DNA of 64,000 nucleotides from the NCBI RefSeq assembly GCF_900770955.1, contig NZ_CAAGLX010000015.1:1-64000 (forward strand), in the 5' to 3' direction. A model generated the notes under the pieces. The model searched no databases. It worked only from the letters and a program-made list of their open reading frames with translations, and had not been told where the DNA came from. Source of the DNA: an uncultured Phascolarctobacterium sp. Its GTDB lineage: Bacteria; Bacillota; Negativicutes; Acidaminococcales; Acidaminococcaceae. Shown piece by piece: positions 45,923-54,509 of this stretch; position 1 is the stretch's first letter, and each line of letters opens with the position of its first letter. Position numbers and translations under genes: made by a program.

Positions 45923-48559
45923 TCAGAAGGTCCAGCGCATGCCTACGTTCCACTGCCACGGTGTCTTGTAGTCGCCGCCGAAGGCTTTGGAAAGATCTGC
46001 ATACAGATAGCTGTTATCCTTGGTCTTGAGGTTGAAGCCGATGCCTGCCTCGTACCAGGTGTCGCCCAAATCGTTGCTGTAGGTGGTGGATACACCGTTG
46101 TAGCTAAGGCGGGTGTCAGCACTGCCGCCGAAATCATGCAGTACAGAAGCTTTGGCGTATACATTACCGTTGTCGCCAAGTCTGCTGCCAAGTTCGAAGC
46201 CTAAGCGGCCGATGGTGCTGCTCTGGCTGTCCTGACTGATGGTGATGCCGTTGGCGGTGGTGTAATCCTTACCGGAAATACGCAGCCAGGAAAGCTGTGC
46301 CTGCGGAGTGAAGTAGGCCTTGTCACCCATAGCGATTTCTCTGCCGTATTCCGCGCTGATGCTGCTGCCCCAAGTTTTGTAGTGACCGTGGGTGAAGCCA
46401 ATCGGTGCAGAGATATCGTAATCATTGCTCAGACGACCTTCCTTGAGTACGATGTCAGCATAATGTCCCTTGTCGCCCAGCCAGGTGCCGTACAAGGTGA
46501 GTGCCAGGCTACGGTTTTTCGCTGTTGCATCGCCGTAGGTGGTTTTACCGCTGTTGCGGCTGATAGCAGCGCCGTAATGCCAATCGCCGCCTGCTTTATC
46601 ATAACCCATTTGGAAGAAATTATTCTGTTTTTTGGCATTGTCATATTTAAATTCGCCGCGGTTCAAGCGTACCCAGAAGCCCTGGTCGCCATCGCCCTGA
46701 CGCAAATCGCCCAGGCGCTTGCCGAGAGTAGCATCCTCCTGTCTCCAGGACAGTGCTGCTGCGCTTTGCATATGGCTGATAGCATCTACAGTAGTGCTTT
46801 GGGCAATTTTTACATTAGCGATTGTATTGCCGTCAAGATGGTTAATGGTATCTGCCTGCATCTGGCCGATGAGCAGACCTTCTTTTACCTGAACGTCAAA
46901 TTTTGCTGCACTGTCATCGTGAATCTTCAGGCTGTTTTTAACGAGGCCTTCCAAGCCTGCTGCGTCTTTAACGTTATCAGCATTGATACCTGCATAGGAG
47001 GTATGTACTGCGGTAGCATCGCTGTCAGCGTTGTTTATACGGAAGAAGCCTGTATTGAGGTTTTCATCAGCCTCCAGCGTCAGCTCGCCGCCGGTGCCCT
47101 GCAGGTGATTAACGTCAATGTTCTGATTTTGTTCATTGGTCATATTGATGCTGCCATCATCCAAAGTGAGATTTTTCAGATAGCTATAACCGATGCCATA
47201 CTTACCCATGGCATGCCAGGTAGCCTTGTTGGCGAGGGTGAGGTTAATGGTACCGGCAGAATCATCCTTATCTGCATAAGGTCCGCTTTGGTCGAGATTG
47301 CCGGTGATGCTGGAAGCGTCAGTATTCAGGTTGAGGTTGACGATGGCGGTGTTGGCTGCATGTACGTCGCCAACAATTACCACATCGTTAGTGGTACCTT
47401 GGTTAATGTTGACAATAGTATCGGTGTGCCAGGTCGGGTCCGGATCTTCGCCATAAGCATTGATAGCGTTAAACAAGCCATTGTTAGCATTGTTGGCGCC
47501 AGTGATGCTGCCGCCGGCCATGTTGAGAACGGCGCCATCTTCGACAAATAATACATCAACAGTACCACCGTCACTGCTGTTTTCTGCTCTGATATCCGTA
47601 ATGCCCAGGTTGACCGTGGAATAGCGTCCGGCGCGTACACCTATAGCTGAAATATCGCCGTTGCCGCTGCTTTCAGCGTGAATGGAACTGCCATCGCCGA
47701 GCGTAATTTGGGAGCTGTCAATGGCGTTGAGGCCGTAGCTGTAGCTGTGTTCATCAATATTCTGAGAAGTGGCATTTACGTTAATATGTGTTTCTCCTGC
47801 GATAATTTCGCTGTTGCCTGCTGCAAAGATGCCGTTAGTCTGGGCTAAAGTTTCAGATGTAGCTTCAGTAGCTATCTTCAGCGTGCCAAAGGTCATCTTT
47901 GCCTGGTCTTGGGCTTCAATGCCTGCTGCCCAAGCACGATTGCCGTTGCTGTTTTTAGAAACAGCCTTGATGTTTGTATCGCCGGTTACGGTCAACAGAT
48001 GCTCGCTGTCCTCATCTTCAAGATCGCGGCCCATGAAAATACCGTCAGCAATACTTTGAGGTTTGCCGTCAGCTGTAACATCAATATGGAGATTTTTCAT
48101 CTGGATATCGGCAGCATAAGTATCAATGCCGGAAATATAGATTCTGTTTATATCATAATTAGAGCCTGTAGACTGGCCGGTGATATTCACATCTTGGGCA
48201 GTGAGCCTGCCGGGAGTATCATAGTCAGAGGTTGCTGCATAAATACCGCTGATGGCACCATCCTTGGCATCAAGTTGCAGATTAAGTGGCGTAGTAAATT
48301 TTAAATGTGTTCCTGCGTCCCAAACCTCGACAGCAGGGTAGGCGTTAGTCCATTTTACGACGTCGCCTTCGGCAAAGGTGTAGGTAGATTCTGTGCCGAC
48401 AGTAGTACGGATACCATACTCGGCATAAGCGTCGCTGCCGCCGGTGATTTGGTCAGTGTACTCCTGTGCAGAAATAATGGATGGTTGTGCCCCCCCGATG
48501 TACAGCGCAAGCATTACAGCTGTTGTCAGGGTTTTGGAGATTAATTTTTTGCGTTGCAT
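45923..48559 (-). CDS. type V autotransporter (outer-membrane beta-domain protein)
   Basis: 878-aa autotransporter. Start ATG 48559 with AAGGTGG upstream gives MQRKKLISKTLTTAVMLAL, a signal peptide to about residue 31 (ISA). The passenger (about 32-590) is Gly/Asn/Asp-rich with repeated short strands, predicting a beta-helix. Residues about 600-878 are the autotransporter beta-barrel (QGFWVRLNRGEFKYDN onward), ending in WNVGMRWTF with the C-terminal aromatic needed for BAM assembly. This shows that the organism has an outer membrane. Likely adhesin or surface protein; passenger specificity unknown. Promoter copy B lies upstream. Confidence 0.93.
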   Translation of the reverse strand: MQRKKLISKTLTTAVMLALYIGGAQPSIISAQEYTDQITGGSDAYAEYGIRTTVGTESTYTFAEGDVVKWTNAYPAVEVWDAGTHLKFTTPLNLQLDAKDGAISGIYAATSDYDTPGRLTAQDVNITGQSTGSNYDINRIYISGIDTYAADIQMKNLHIDVTADGKPQSIADGIFMGRDLEDEDSEHLLTVTGDTNIKAVSKNSNGNRAWAAGIEAQDQAKMTFGTLKIATEATSETLAQTNGIFAAGNSEIIAGETHINVNATSQNIDEHSYSYGLNAIDSSQITLGDGSSIHAESSGNGDISAIGVRAGRYSTVNLGITDIRAENSSDGGTVDVLFVEDGAVLNMAGGSITGANNANNGLFNAINAYGEDPDPTWHTDTIVNINQGTTNDVVIVGDVHAANTAIVNLNLNTDASSITGNLDQSGPYADKDDSAGTINLTLANKATWHAMGKYGIGYSYLKNLTLDDGSINMTNEQNQNIDVNHLQGTGGELTLEADENLNTGFFRINNADSDATAVHTSYAGINADNVKDAAGLEGLVKNSLKIHDDSAAKFDVQVKEGLLIGQMQADTINHLDGNTIANVKIAQSTTVDAISHMQSAAALSWRQEDATLGKRLGDLRQGDGDQGFWVRLNRGEFKYDNAKKQNNFFQMGYDKAGGDWHYGAAISRNSGKTTYGDATAKNRSLALTLYGTWLGDKGHYADIVLKEGRLSNDYDISAPIGFTHGHYKTWGSSISAEYGREIAMGDKAYFTPQAQLSWLRISGKDYTTANGITISQDSQSSTIGRLGFELGSRLGDNGNVYAKASVLHDFGGSADTRLSYNGVSTTYSNDLGDTWYEAGIGFNLKTKDNSYLYADLSKAFGGDYKTPWQWNVGMRWTF

Positions 48560-48650
48560 AAACAAGACCACCTTTCTTACAATCGGCTTGGGAAAATAAA
48601 AATTCAAGAATATTTTAAAAATTTATCTGCCGATTCTTCTCTACACCTGC

Positions 48651-48707
48651 ATTATATATCAGAAAGCAGAAAAACGCCCCACCCGAAAGAGTAAATTCGG
48701 GTAGGAA
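48651..48707 (-). promoter_or_regulatory. shared-motif promoter, copy B
   Basis: Minus strand: TTCCTACCC (48699-48707), 14 nt, GGGTGGGG (48677-48684), 20 nt, TATAAT (48651-48656), about 90 bp before the autotransporter start codon. The two boxes form an inverted repeat (CCTACCCGAA / TTCGGGTGGG). Confidence 0.75.
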
Positions 48708-48759
48708 CGGAGAGATTTTTATGGATAAATAAAATTAATAAAAAATTCACATTATTCTG

Positions 48760-48788
48760 TTGACTTTGGCGGCTGCTTTGTATATAAT
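48760..48788 (+). promoter_or_regulatory. strong promoter of the DUF927 unit
   Basis: TTGACT (48760-48765), 17-bp spacer, TATAAT (48783-48788). It starts a leader of about 330 nt. Confidence 0.85.
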
Positions 48789-48794
48789 TTAATT

Positions 48795-49123
48795 AAAATT
48801 TGAGAAGTGGTTTCAGCAGGTATGCGTTGCCTTATGGACGGCGCCTTTGCATTTAAAGAAGGAACGCTTATAAACTTGCTTGGAGTACGCTAAACTCAGG
48901 GTTATGCAAGAGACTGGGAATTCTCGAAACTATGATGCAATCCGGATAAAGTAGGAGTTAAGGCTATGCAGAGGCTCATCTATGAATAATGAGTGTGTGT
49001 GAGGAACCTGCGTCGGCTTCTGAAACGTTTATGCGATTACATCCTTGCTTTTAAGGGCAAGGGTGTAGTCTGTCCAAAACTGAAGCATCCTTGCCAAATA
49101 ATTATGGAAGGGGTGCATTTTTT
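48795..49123 (+). ncRNA. long structured leader with a candidate ribosome-binding-site switch
   Basis: Closing helix: GTTTCA (48810-48815) with TGAAAC (49021-49026), and GCAGG (48816-48820) with CCTGC (49007-49011). Inside: GCGTT-CCTT (48824-48833) with AAGGAACGC (48859-48867), CTTGC/GCAAG around 48876-48909, GAGA/TCTC near 48910-48925, and CTCAT/ATGAG near 48974-48992. Then ACATCCTTGC (49039-49048) and GCATCCTTGCC (49085-49095) can each pair with GGGCAAGGGTGT (49055-49066), and the second can instead pair with the ribosome-binding site AAGGGGTGC (49108-49116). It matches no riboswitch that I know. Confidence 0.6.
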
Positions 49124-50857
49124 ATGCCTGAAAACAAAGAAAATCAATTTTATGTCAGATGTATGCAGCTTTTTAAGACCAATGTTAAGGTAACGGAGTT
49201 TTACCAAAAATATAAAATAAAGGCTGATGGTATTTATCTGCTGCACCGTGATAAGCAGGGCGCTATTTTGCAGGAGCAGCTGATTACACACAAGCCACTG
49301 CTGATTACAGGCTTTTTATATGAGCCGGAGGCGGATATTACCTATGTGCAGCTGGAGCTGTATCATGCCAGGGCCTGGCATAAGCTGCCCTTGAAGACAT
49401 TGGAGGAGATTTCGCGTACCAATCCTATTATTACGCTGGCTAACAATAATGTTGATATCAACATCAGCAATGCCAGACAGGTGATTGAGTATCTGAGCTG
49501 TCTGCGCAGCTGCCTGCAGGAGGTTTTGCCGCAGCAAAAGCTGTGCAAATATCTTGGCTGGGAGCAGGACAAATTCTATCTGCCGGGACGCGGGATAGAT
49601 AATTCTGTATTTATGCTGTCGGACGGCGAGCTTTATCAGGCTGTGGCGCATGCTGAGGGCGAGTGGGAGACGTGGCTGGCAACGTATGGCAGACTGTGCG
49701 GAAGCAGCATTGTTGCACGCTTTATCATCAGCTGTGCCCTGGCAGCTCCGCTTTTGGAGCGTGTTGGCTTCAAGGGCAGTCCTTTGGTGCTGCTTTACGG
49801 CAAAAAGGGCAGCGGCAAAAGCACGCTGATGCGTTTTGCAGCCTCCGTCTGGGGTAACGATAATTTTATGTATCCCTGCAATGGTACGCTGAGCGGCTTT
49901 GAGCTGCGGGCCAAGCTTTTGAGCGGTCTGCCGTTTTTTCTGGATGATGTGCAGCTGATGCGCGGCAGAGCAGATTTTAATGATTTTATGCAGGCCTTCA
50001 TCTACATGCTCTTCAATGGTTATGGCAAGCAGCGGGCTACGAAGGAGCTTGGCTCGGCGAAGCTAAATCGTTGGCAGACGCTGAATATCCTGAGCAGTGA
50101 AACAACAGTAGTTACGCCGGAATTTTACGGCGGTGCTGCAAGGCGTATTTTGGAAATCAGTCTGCCGAAGGCGCTGGAGCGTGAGCTTATCAGCGAGTGC
50201 AATAAGACGAGTGCGCATTGCTATGGTCTGGCAGGACGCAGATTGCTTGACCTGTTGGAGGCGCATCCTGCCGAGGTGTGGCAGCAATTTTACGAAAAGG
50301 CTTGTGACAGGCTGTTTTTGCTGGATGACGGCAAACATGAGGCTACCTGGCTGATGGTTTTGGCGCTGGTACTTTTGGCTGATGCCCTATTTGCTCTGGT
50401 CAGAGCAGGAGAGAATGATATTGAAAAGCTGCCTCCTCTGCTGGATGCTGCTGAAGAAGTGGTGCTGACTGTTTTAGGTGAAATCGAAAACTCTGAGGAG
50501 AGGGAATCGGGAACGTATTATCATGAGGCGTTGGTTGATACTGTCAGTGCCAACTATGACTGCTTCGGTTATTTTGATGATGCCCATAAGAAGGTTGTTA
50601 ATGGCACAGGCTATAAGTCCTACGGCTTTTTCTATGGTGATAAAGTGTATATCAACAGCAAGGTGTTTACAGGCTTTTTGAAGCAGTTTGACAAGCCTGC
50701 TAAAAGCATCAAAACACTGCTTAGAGATGCTAAGCTGATAGAGGCGGATGAAGGACGCTTTACTAAGCAGCTTAACCTGACCTTCAATAATTGCTATCGT
50801 CCGCGCATGGTCTGTATGAAGTATGGCGAGCAAAGGGAGGTTGAGTCTGCAGCGTAA
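49124..50857 (+). CDS. DUF927 P-loop ATPase (putative replication helicase/initiator)
   Basis: 577-aa protein from ATG 49124 with GGAAGGGG upstream. The DUF927 domain spans about residues 110-420: Walker A LLYGKKGSGKSTLMRFA near 222-236 and an acidic Walker B LPFFLDDVQLM near 266-276, then the sensor-like LNILSSETTV. The family occurs in phage and satellite replication genes and conjugative elements and resembles helicase/primase-associated ATPases. Here it is solitary: no integrase or capsid genes are near. A structured leader precedes it and iteron-like repeats follow 13 bp after the stop. Replicative function is inferred. Confidence 0.8.
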   Translation: MPENKENQFYVRCMQLFKTNVKVTEFYQKYKIKADGIYLLHRDKQGAILQEQLITHKPLLITGFLYEPEADITYVQLELYHARAWHKLPLKTLEEISRTNPIITLANNNVDINISNARQVIEYLSCLRSCLQEVLPQQKLCKYLGWEQDKFYLPGRGIDNSVFMLSDGELYQAVAHAEGEWETWLATYGRLCGSSIVARFIISCALAAPLLERVGFKGSPLVLLYGKKGSGKSTLMRFAASVWGNDNFMYPCNGTLSGFELRAKLLSGLPFFLDDVQLMRGRADFNDFMQAFIYMLFNGYGKQRATKELGSAKLNRWQTLNILSSETTVVTPEFYGGAARRILEISLPKALERELISECNKTSAHCYGLAGRRLLDLLEAHPAEVWQQFYEKACDRLFLLDDGKHEATWLMVLALVLLADALFALVRAGENDIEKLPPLLDAAEEVVLTVLGEIENSEERESGTYYHEALVDTVSANYDCFGYFDDAHKKVVNGTGYKSYGFFYGDKVYINSKVFTGFLKQFDKPAKSIKTLLRDAKLIEADEGRFTKQLNLTFNNCYRPRMVCMKYGEQREVESAA

Positions 50858-50869
50858 GGCTTTTGGTTT

Positions 50870-51113
50870 AACTGGTGCATTTTGCACCACTTGCACCAGT
50901 TGAACCACTTTTTTCAGCGTTTTTGTAAAAAAAGCAGCGCTCAGAAAATTTTAATATAATATAAATAAAAATAGCTTAGAATAGCTATAAATACTATAAA
51001 ATAAGGCTTTAGAACCCTTACGAAGACTTTACTTACAGGGATATATATTAGGGGTTGTGGAGCGTTTTTTGTTTTTGCACCAAATGAAGTGGTGCAAGTG
51101 GTTCAACTGGTGC
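50870..51113. other. two sets of 9-bp iterons flanking an AT-rich core (candidate replication origin)
   Basis: Left set: AACTGGTGC (50870-50878), then in opposite orientation GCACCACTT, GCACCAGTT and GAACCACTT end to end (50884-50910). Right set: GCACCAAAT (51077-51085, imperfect), then AAGTGGTGC, AAGTGGTTC and AACTGGTGC end to end (51087-51113). The 166 bp between them are AT-rich (especially 50947-51008) and without a gene. Consensus AASTGGTKC. The layout recalls satellite-island origins located 3' of rep. Confidence 0.65.
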
Positions 51114-51187
51114 AGAGGCTGGAGTGCGTTGGGACAGCTTGGCAGAAAGTAGAGAAGTATTTGCTTTGTTAGTAAAATTTCTTCTCC

Positions 51188-51244
51188 TTCCTACCCGAAA
51201 TCAGCCTTTAGGGTGGGGAAAATTCACCGCAAATACGCTATGCT
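51188..51244 (+). promoter_or_regulatory. shared-motif promoter, copy C
   Basis: TTCCTACCC (51188-51196), 14 nt, GGGTGGGG (51211-51218), 20 nt, TATGCT (51239-51244), 35 bp before the ATG at 51279. Spacing is identical to copies A and B; the -10 is weaker. Confidence 0.7.
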
Positions 51245-51278
51245 ATCATCAGAAAGATAGTAAAAGGCGGTGAGCAGC

Positions 51279-51833
51279 ATGCGCAAACCAAAAAGTAACA
51301 AGCTGAGAATTATTCACCTGCTGTTGTTGGCAGCGCTCCTGCTGCTGACAGCAAAGCTGATTTATGCCCAGGTACGGGGAGGCGATAGCGTGGGACGTAT
51401 AGAATGGACGAGTATGCAATTATACAGGAGCGGCTCGAATTATGATGAAAGCTATAATTATGCGCTGCGTCTGGATGCTAAAAGCGGGCAGATGCTCTAT
51501 GACTGCAGCTTTAAGGCTCCGGCAAATCTCAATGACGAAATTTGGCGCTGCGAGCTGGAAAGCGTGCCCGTGACGCGTGAGGAGCTTGCGCCTCTTGATG
51601 CGCTTATCCAAGGACTGCCGCTGGCTCCGCCCAAGGCACCTGAGCCGGTGGATGAGAATCTGTTTGTCTGCGATGAGACTAGGGAGATTTTTGACGTGAG
51701 TATCGCCAACTGTAAGGATAGAAGCGTCAAAAAGCTGACGGCACCTTTGGAGTCGGAGCAAAGAGAGGAGCTGCAAAAGCTCTTCCTGCAGCTGTACCTG
51801 AAGGCTAAGGACAGAGCCCCTGTTCATAATTAG
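51279..51833 (+). CDS. exported protein, first of a paralogous pair
   Basis: 184-aa protein with a GGCGGTGAG ribosome-binding site just before ATG 51279. Residues about 10-30 form an uncleaved or signal-type hydrophobic segment (LLLLAALLLLTAKLIYA). The exported domain has RIEWTSMQLYRSGSNYDES, then VTREELAPLDALIQGLPLA and LFVCDETREIFDVSIANCK. The neighbour at 51858 shows the same blocks, so they are tandem duplicates that have diverged. Function unknown. Promoter copy C drives both. Confidence 0.75.
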   Translation: MRKPKSNKLRIIHLLLLAALLLLTAKLIYAQVRGGDSVGRIEWTSMQLYRSGSNYDESYNYALRLDAKSGQMLYDCSFKAPANLNDEIWRCELESVPVTREELAPLDALIQGLPLAPPKAPEPVDENLFVCDETREIFDVSIANCKDRSVKKLTAPLESEQREELQKLFLQLYLKAKDRAPVHN

Positions 51834-51857
51834 AGCTTAATGAGGGCGGTGAGCGGT

Positions 51858-52379
51858 ATGCACATTAAATTATGGAGAATCGTAAAAATGCTGTTGGCGG
51901 TACTTGTGCTGTTGACAGTAAATATAGGTTGTGCACCAGTAGAAGGAGAAGATAATATGACACATGTAGAATGGACCACCTTTTATCTGAACCGGAACCA
52001 TCAGATCCGCAGCCTGTGCTACAGATTTGATGTTAACTATGATCCTTTTAAGGAAGGTCAGAGAAGCTTCAGCTGCTTTTTTGTCGATAAAAAGGACGCA
52101 AATTGCCTGCTGTCGTCAGCAAAGGTGACAAGTGAGGATTTGGCGGAGCTGGATGCTTTTATCCAAAAGCTGTCGCTTGCAGAGCAGGAGAAAAAGCAGT
52201 CTGAGAAGCTTTTTGCCCACGATGCGACGACAACAGAGTTTTATATTACTCTTGGCAGCTATAAAAATAAAAACAGAAGAAAAGTAAGGCTGCAGCTAAG
52301 CAGTATGCAGCAGGATAAGGCAGTTGATATTTTAAAGAGGCTGTATGAGAAGGTGAGCAAGAGAGAGGGAAAAAATTAG
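51858..52379 (+). CDS. exported lipoprotein, second of the paralogous pair
   Basis: 173-aa protein from ATG 51858, with the same GGCGGTGAG site as its neighbour 24 bp upstream. The signal ends in LTVNIGC, a plausible lipobox. The blocks VEWTTFYLNRNHQIRS, VTSEDLAELDAFIQKLSLA and LFAHDATTTEFYITLGSYK align with the upstream gene. A terminator follows. No known family recognised; envelope location is predicted. Confidence 0.75.
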   Translation: MHIKLWRIVKMLLAVLVLLTVNIGCAPVEGEDNMTHVEWTTFYLNRNHQIRSLCYRFDVNYDPFKEGQRSFSCFFVDKKDANCLLSSAKVTSEDLAELDAFIQKLSLAEQEKKQSEKLFAHDATTTEFYITLGSYKNKNRRKVRLQLSSMQQDKAVDILKRLYEKVSKREGKN

Positions 52380-52397
52380 CAGTATATTGTCATTCAG

Positions 52398-52419
52398 AGA
52401 ACCGCCGGGAGGCGGTTCT
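52398..52419 (+). terminator. intrinsic terminator
   Basis: AGAACCGCC (52398-52406), loop GGGA, GGCGGTTCT (52411-52419), followed by a T run. Confidence 0.9.
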
Positions 52420-52440
52420 TTTTTATATGGCTGTGTTGCA

Positions 52441-52571
52441 GAGAGGCTCTCCTTGGGGAGAGCTGTCGCCCGTAGGGCGACTGAGAGGGGTTATGTTTAT
52501 GCATAGGTTTTGTTTTGCTGAAACTCCTCTCCGTTATCGCTGCGCGATGCCACCTCTCCCAGAGGAGAGGC
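52441..52571. repeat. MITE-like structured repeat
   Basis: About 130 bp with GC-rich ends containing GGCTCTCCTTGGGGAGAG at the left and CCTCTCCCAGAGGAGAGGC at the right, and internal hairpins GTCGCCCGTAGGGCGAC and ATCGCTGCGCGAT. Short non-coding elements of this design are dispersed in many Clostridia and Negativicutes. Only one copy is seen in this window. Confidence 0.65.
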
Positions 52572-52675
52572 ATTATTGTATTGCAGTCTGATATTTTAAA
52601 AGCCGCTTTTTCTCTAAAAATATCCCCGCAACCACTGCCGAAGCGCCTTACTCAGTGTACTTTGCTCAGTAAATG

Positions 52676-52684
52676 TGTTATAAT
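52676..52684 (+). promoter_or_regulatory. extended -10 promoter of gatCAB
   Basis: TGTTATAAT (52676-52684) lies 52 bp before the gatC ATG; the -35 region is weak. Confidence 0.6.
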
Positions 52685-52735
52685 AAAACAGGTTATTTGT
52701 AAAAATAAAACGAGTTTTTATAGGATGGTGAAAAA

Positions 52736-53023
52736 ATGAAAGTTTCTGCTGAAGACGTAAAGCATATCGCACAGCTTTCCCGTTTGACTGTTCCTGCTTC
52801 CGAAATGGAAGTGTTCACTGAGCAGTTCAACCAGATTCTTAACTATGCCGACATTCTTGAAAAAATTGATACCGCAGGTATCGAACCTACCCCGTACGTA
52901 TTGCCGGTAAGCAATGTACTGCGTGAGGACGTTGTAAAAGAAGGCGTATCCCACGAGGAAGCATTGAAGAACGCTCCTGCTGTTCACAATGACGGCTTTA
53001 AGGTACCGCGCGTAATCGAATAA
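52736..53023 (+). CDS. gatC: Asp-tRNA(Asn)/Glu-tRNA(Gln) amidotransferase subunit C
   Basis: 95-aa GatC, which holds GatA and GatB together. Conserved [55 protein letters not shown] and [17 protein letters not shown]. First gene of gatCAB. Confidence 0.96.
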   Translation: MKVSAEDVKHIAQLSRLTVPASEMEVFTEQFNQILNYADILEKIDTAGIEPTPYVLPVSNVLREDVVKEGVSHEEALKNAPAVHNDGFKVPRVIE

Positions 53024-53039
53024 GAAGGAGGCAAACGCT

Positions 53040-54509
53040 GTGGATTTGTATAAACTTACTGCGCACGAGCTGCATGAAAAGCTCGTCAACAAAGAAGTAA
53101 GCTCCGTCGAATTAACTAACGCTGTTATTGCGCGTGTCGACGCAGTTGAAGATCAGGTTAACTCTTATGTAACCCTGGATAAAGAAAACGCTCTGGCACA
53201 GGCTGCCAAGGTTGATGCCAAGATTGCCGCAGGCGAGAAAATCGCTCCGCTGGCAGGTATCCCTGGCGCAATCAAAGATAATATTTCTACTAAAGGCCTG
53301 CGCACTACCTGTTCCTCCAAAATGCTGGAGAACTTCATTCCCGTATATGACGCACATGTTATCAAAAACCTGCGCGCTGACGAAACCATTTTCCTGGGCA
53401 AAACCAACCTGGATGAATTTGCTATGGGCTCTACCACCAAGACCTCTCATTTCGGTGTAACCCACAACCCCTGGAACCTGGACCGCGTTCCCGGCGGCTC
53501 CTCCGGCGGCAGCGCTGCTGCTATCGCTGCAGGCGAAGCTATCTGGACTCTGGGCTCCGATACCGGCGGCTCTATCCGTCAGCCGGCATCTTTCAACGGT
53601 TGCGTTGGTATTAAACCGACCTACGGCCGTGTATCCCGTTATGGCTGCGTAGCATTCGCATCCTCTCTGGACCAGATCGGACCTATCACTAAAGACGTAA
53701 CCGACGCTGCTCTGGTGCTCAACACTATCTGCGGTAAGGATGAGATGGATTCCACCTCTCTCGACGTAGAGGTTCCCGATTTCACCAAAGCACTGGTAAA
53801 TGACGTTAAAGGCCTGCGCATCGGTCTGCCGAAGGAATATTTCGGTGAAGGCGTTGATGCTAAGGTTAAGGCTGAAATCATGAAGGCCGTTGAAAAATAT
53901 AAAGAGCTGGGCGCTGAAATCGTTGAGGTTTCCCTGCCGCATACCGAATATGCTGTAATCACCTATTACATCATTGCTCCTGCTGAGGCTTCCGCTAACC
54001 TGGCACGCTTCGACGGCGTTCGCTATGGTTACCGCAATGTTGATGCAACCTCCGCTCCGGAAATGACCACCATGAGCCGTACCGAAGGCTTCGGTCAGGA
54101 AGTACGCCGCCGCATTATGCTGGGCACCTACGTACTGAGCAGCGGTTATTATGATGCATACTACAACAAGGCTATGCAGGTTCGTACCCTCATCCGCCGC
54201 GACTTTGAAGCTGCGTTTGAAAAATGCGACGTACTGCTGACTCCTACCTCTCCGGTTCCTGCTTACGGTATCAACGACAAGATGGATCCGCTGACCATGT
54301 ACATGCTGGACGTAACCACTATTCCGGTAAATATGGCCGGTCTGCCGGGTATTTCTATTCCTTGCGGCTTTGCTGATGACGGCATGCCTATCGGTATGCA
54401 GCTGATCGGCAAGGTTCTGGACGAAGCAACCATTCTGCGTGCTGCTTATACCTTTGAACAGGCAACCGAATATCATAAAGTATTCGCACCGCTGGGAGGT
54501 AACAAATAA
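53040..54509 (+). CDS. gatA: Glu-tRNA(Gln) amidotransferase subunit A
   Basis: 489-aa amidase-signature protein that releases ammonia from glutamine. Catalytic Lys in [11 protein letters not shown] (residues about 76-86), the Ser-rich [18 protein letters not shown] and the nucleophilic Ser in [14 protein letters not shown] (about 150-185). The start is GTG 53040 with GAAGGAGG upstream. Ends at the first base of the gatB start codon. The presence of GatCAB suggests indirect Gln- and/or Asn-tRNA synthesis. Confidence 0.97.
   Translation: MDLYKLTAHELHEKLVNKEVSSVELTNAVIARVDAVEDQVNSYVTLDKENALAQAAKVDAKIAAGEKIAPLAGIPGAIKDNISTKGLRTTCSSKMLENFIPVYDAHVIKNLRADETIFLGKTNLDEFAMGSTTKTSHFGVTHNPWNLDRVPGGSSGGSAAAIAAGEAIWTLGSDTGGSIRQPASFNGCVGIKPTYGRVSRYGCVAFASSLDQIGPITKDVTDAALVLNTICGKDEMDSTSLDVEVPDFTKALVNDVKGLRIGLPKEYFGEGVDAKVKAEIMKAVEKYKELGAEIVEVSLPHTEYAVITYYIIAPAEASANLARFDGVRYGYRNVDATSAPEMTTMSRTEGFGQEVRRRIMLGTYVLSSGYYDAYYNKAMQVRTLIRRDFEAAFEKCDVLLTPTSPVPAYGINDKMDPLTMYMLDVTTIPVNMAGLPGISIPCGFADDGMPIGMQLIGKVLDEATILRAAYTFEQATEYHKVFAPLGGNK

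Noticed and set aside
46382..47551. 389-codon plus-strand frame within the autotransporter gene
   Set aside because: Shadow of the repetitive passenger coding sequence; no ribosome-binding site or promoter.
48993..49193. Small frame starting GTG in the DUF927 leader
   Set aside because: Overlaps the structured leader and the start of the DUF927 gene in another frame, no ribosome-binding site; a leader peptide is possible but unsupported.
53112..54476. Long open frame antisense to gatA (and similar ones opposite gatB, gyrA, gyrB and mnmG)
   Set aside because: The sense genes are unmistakable; the antisense frames are open because of codon bias, lack ribosome-binding sites and show low-complexity, Cys/His-rich products.
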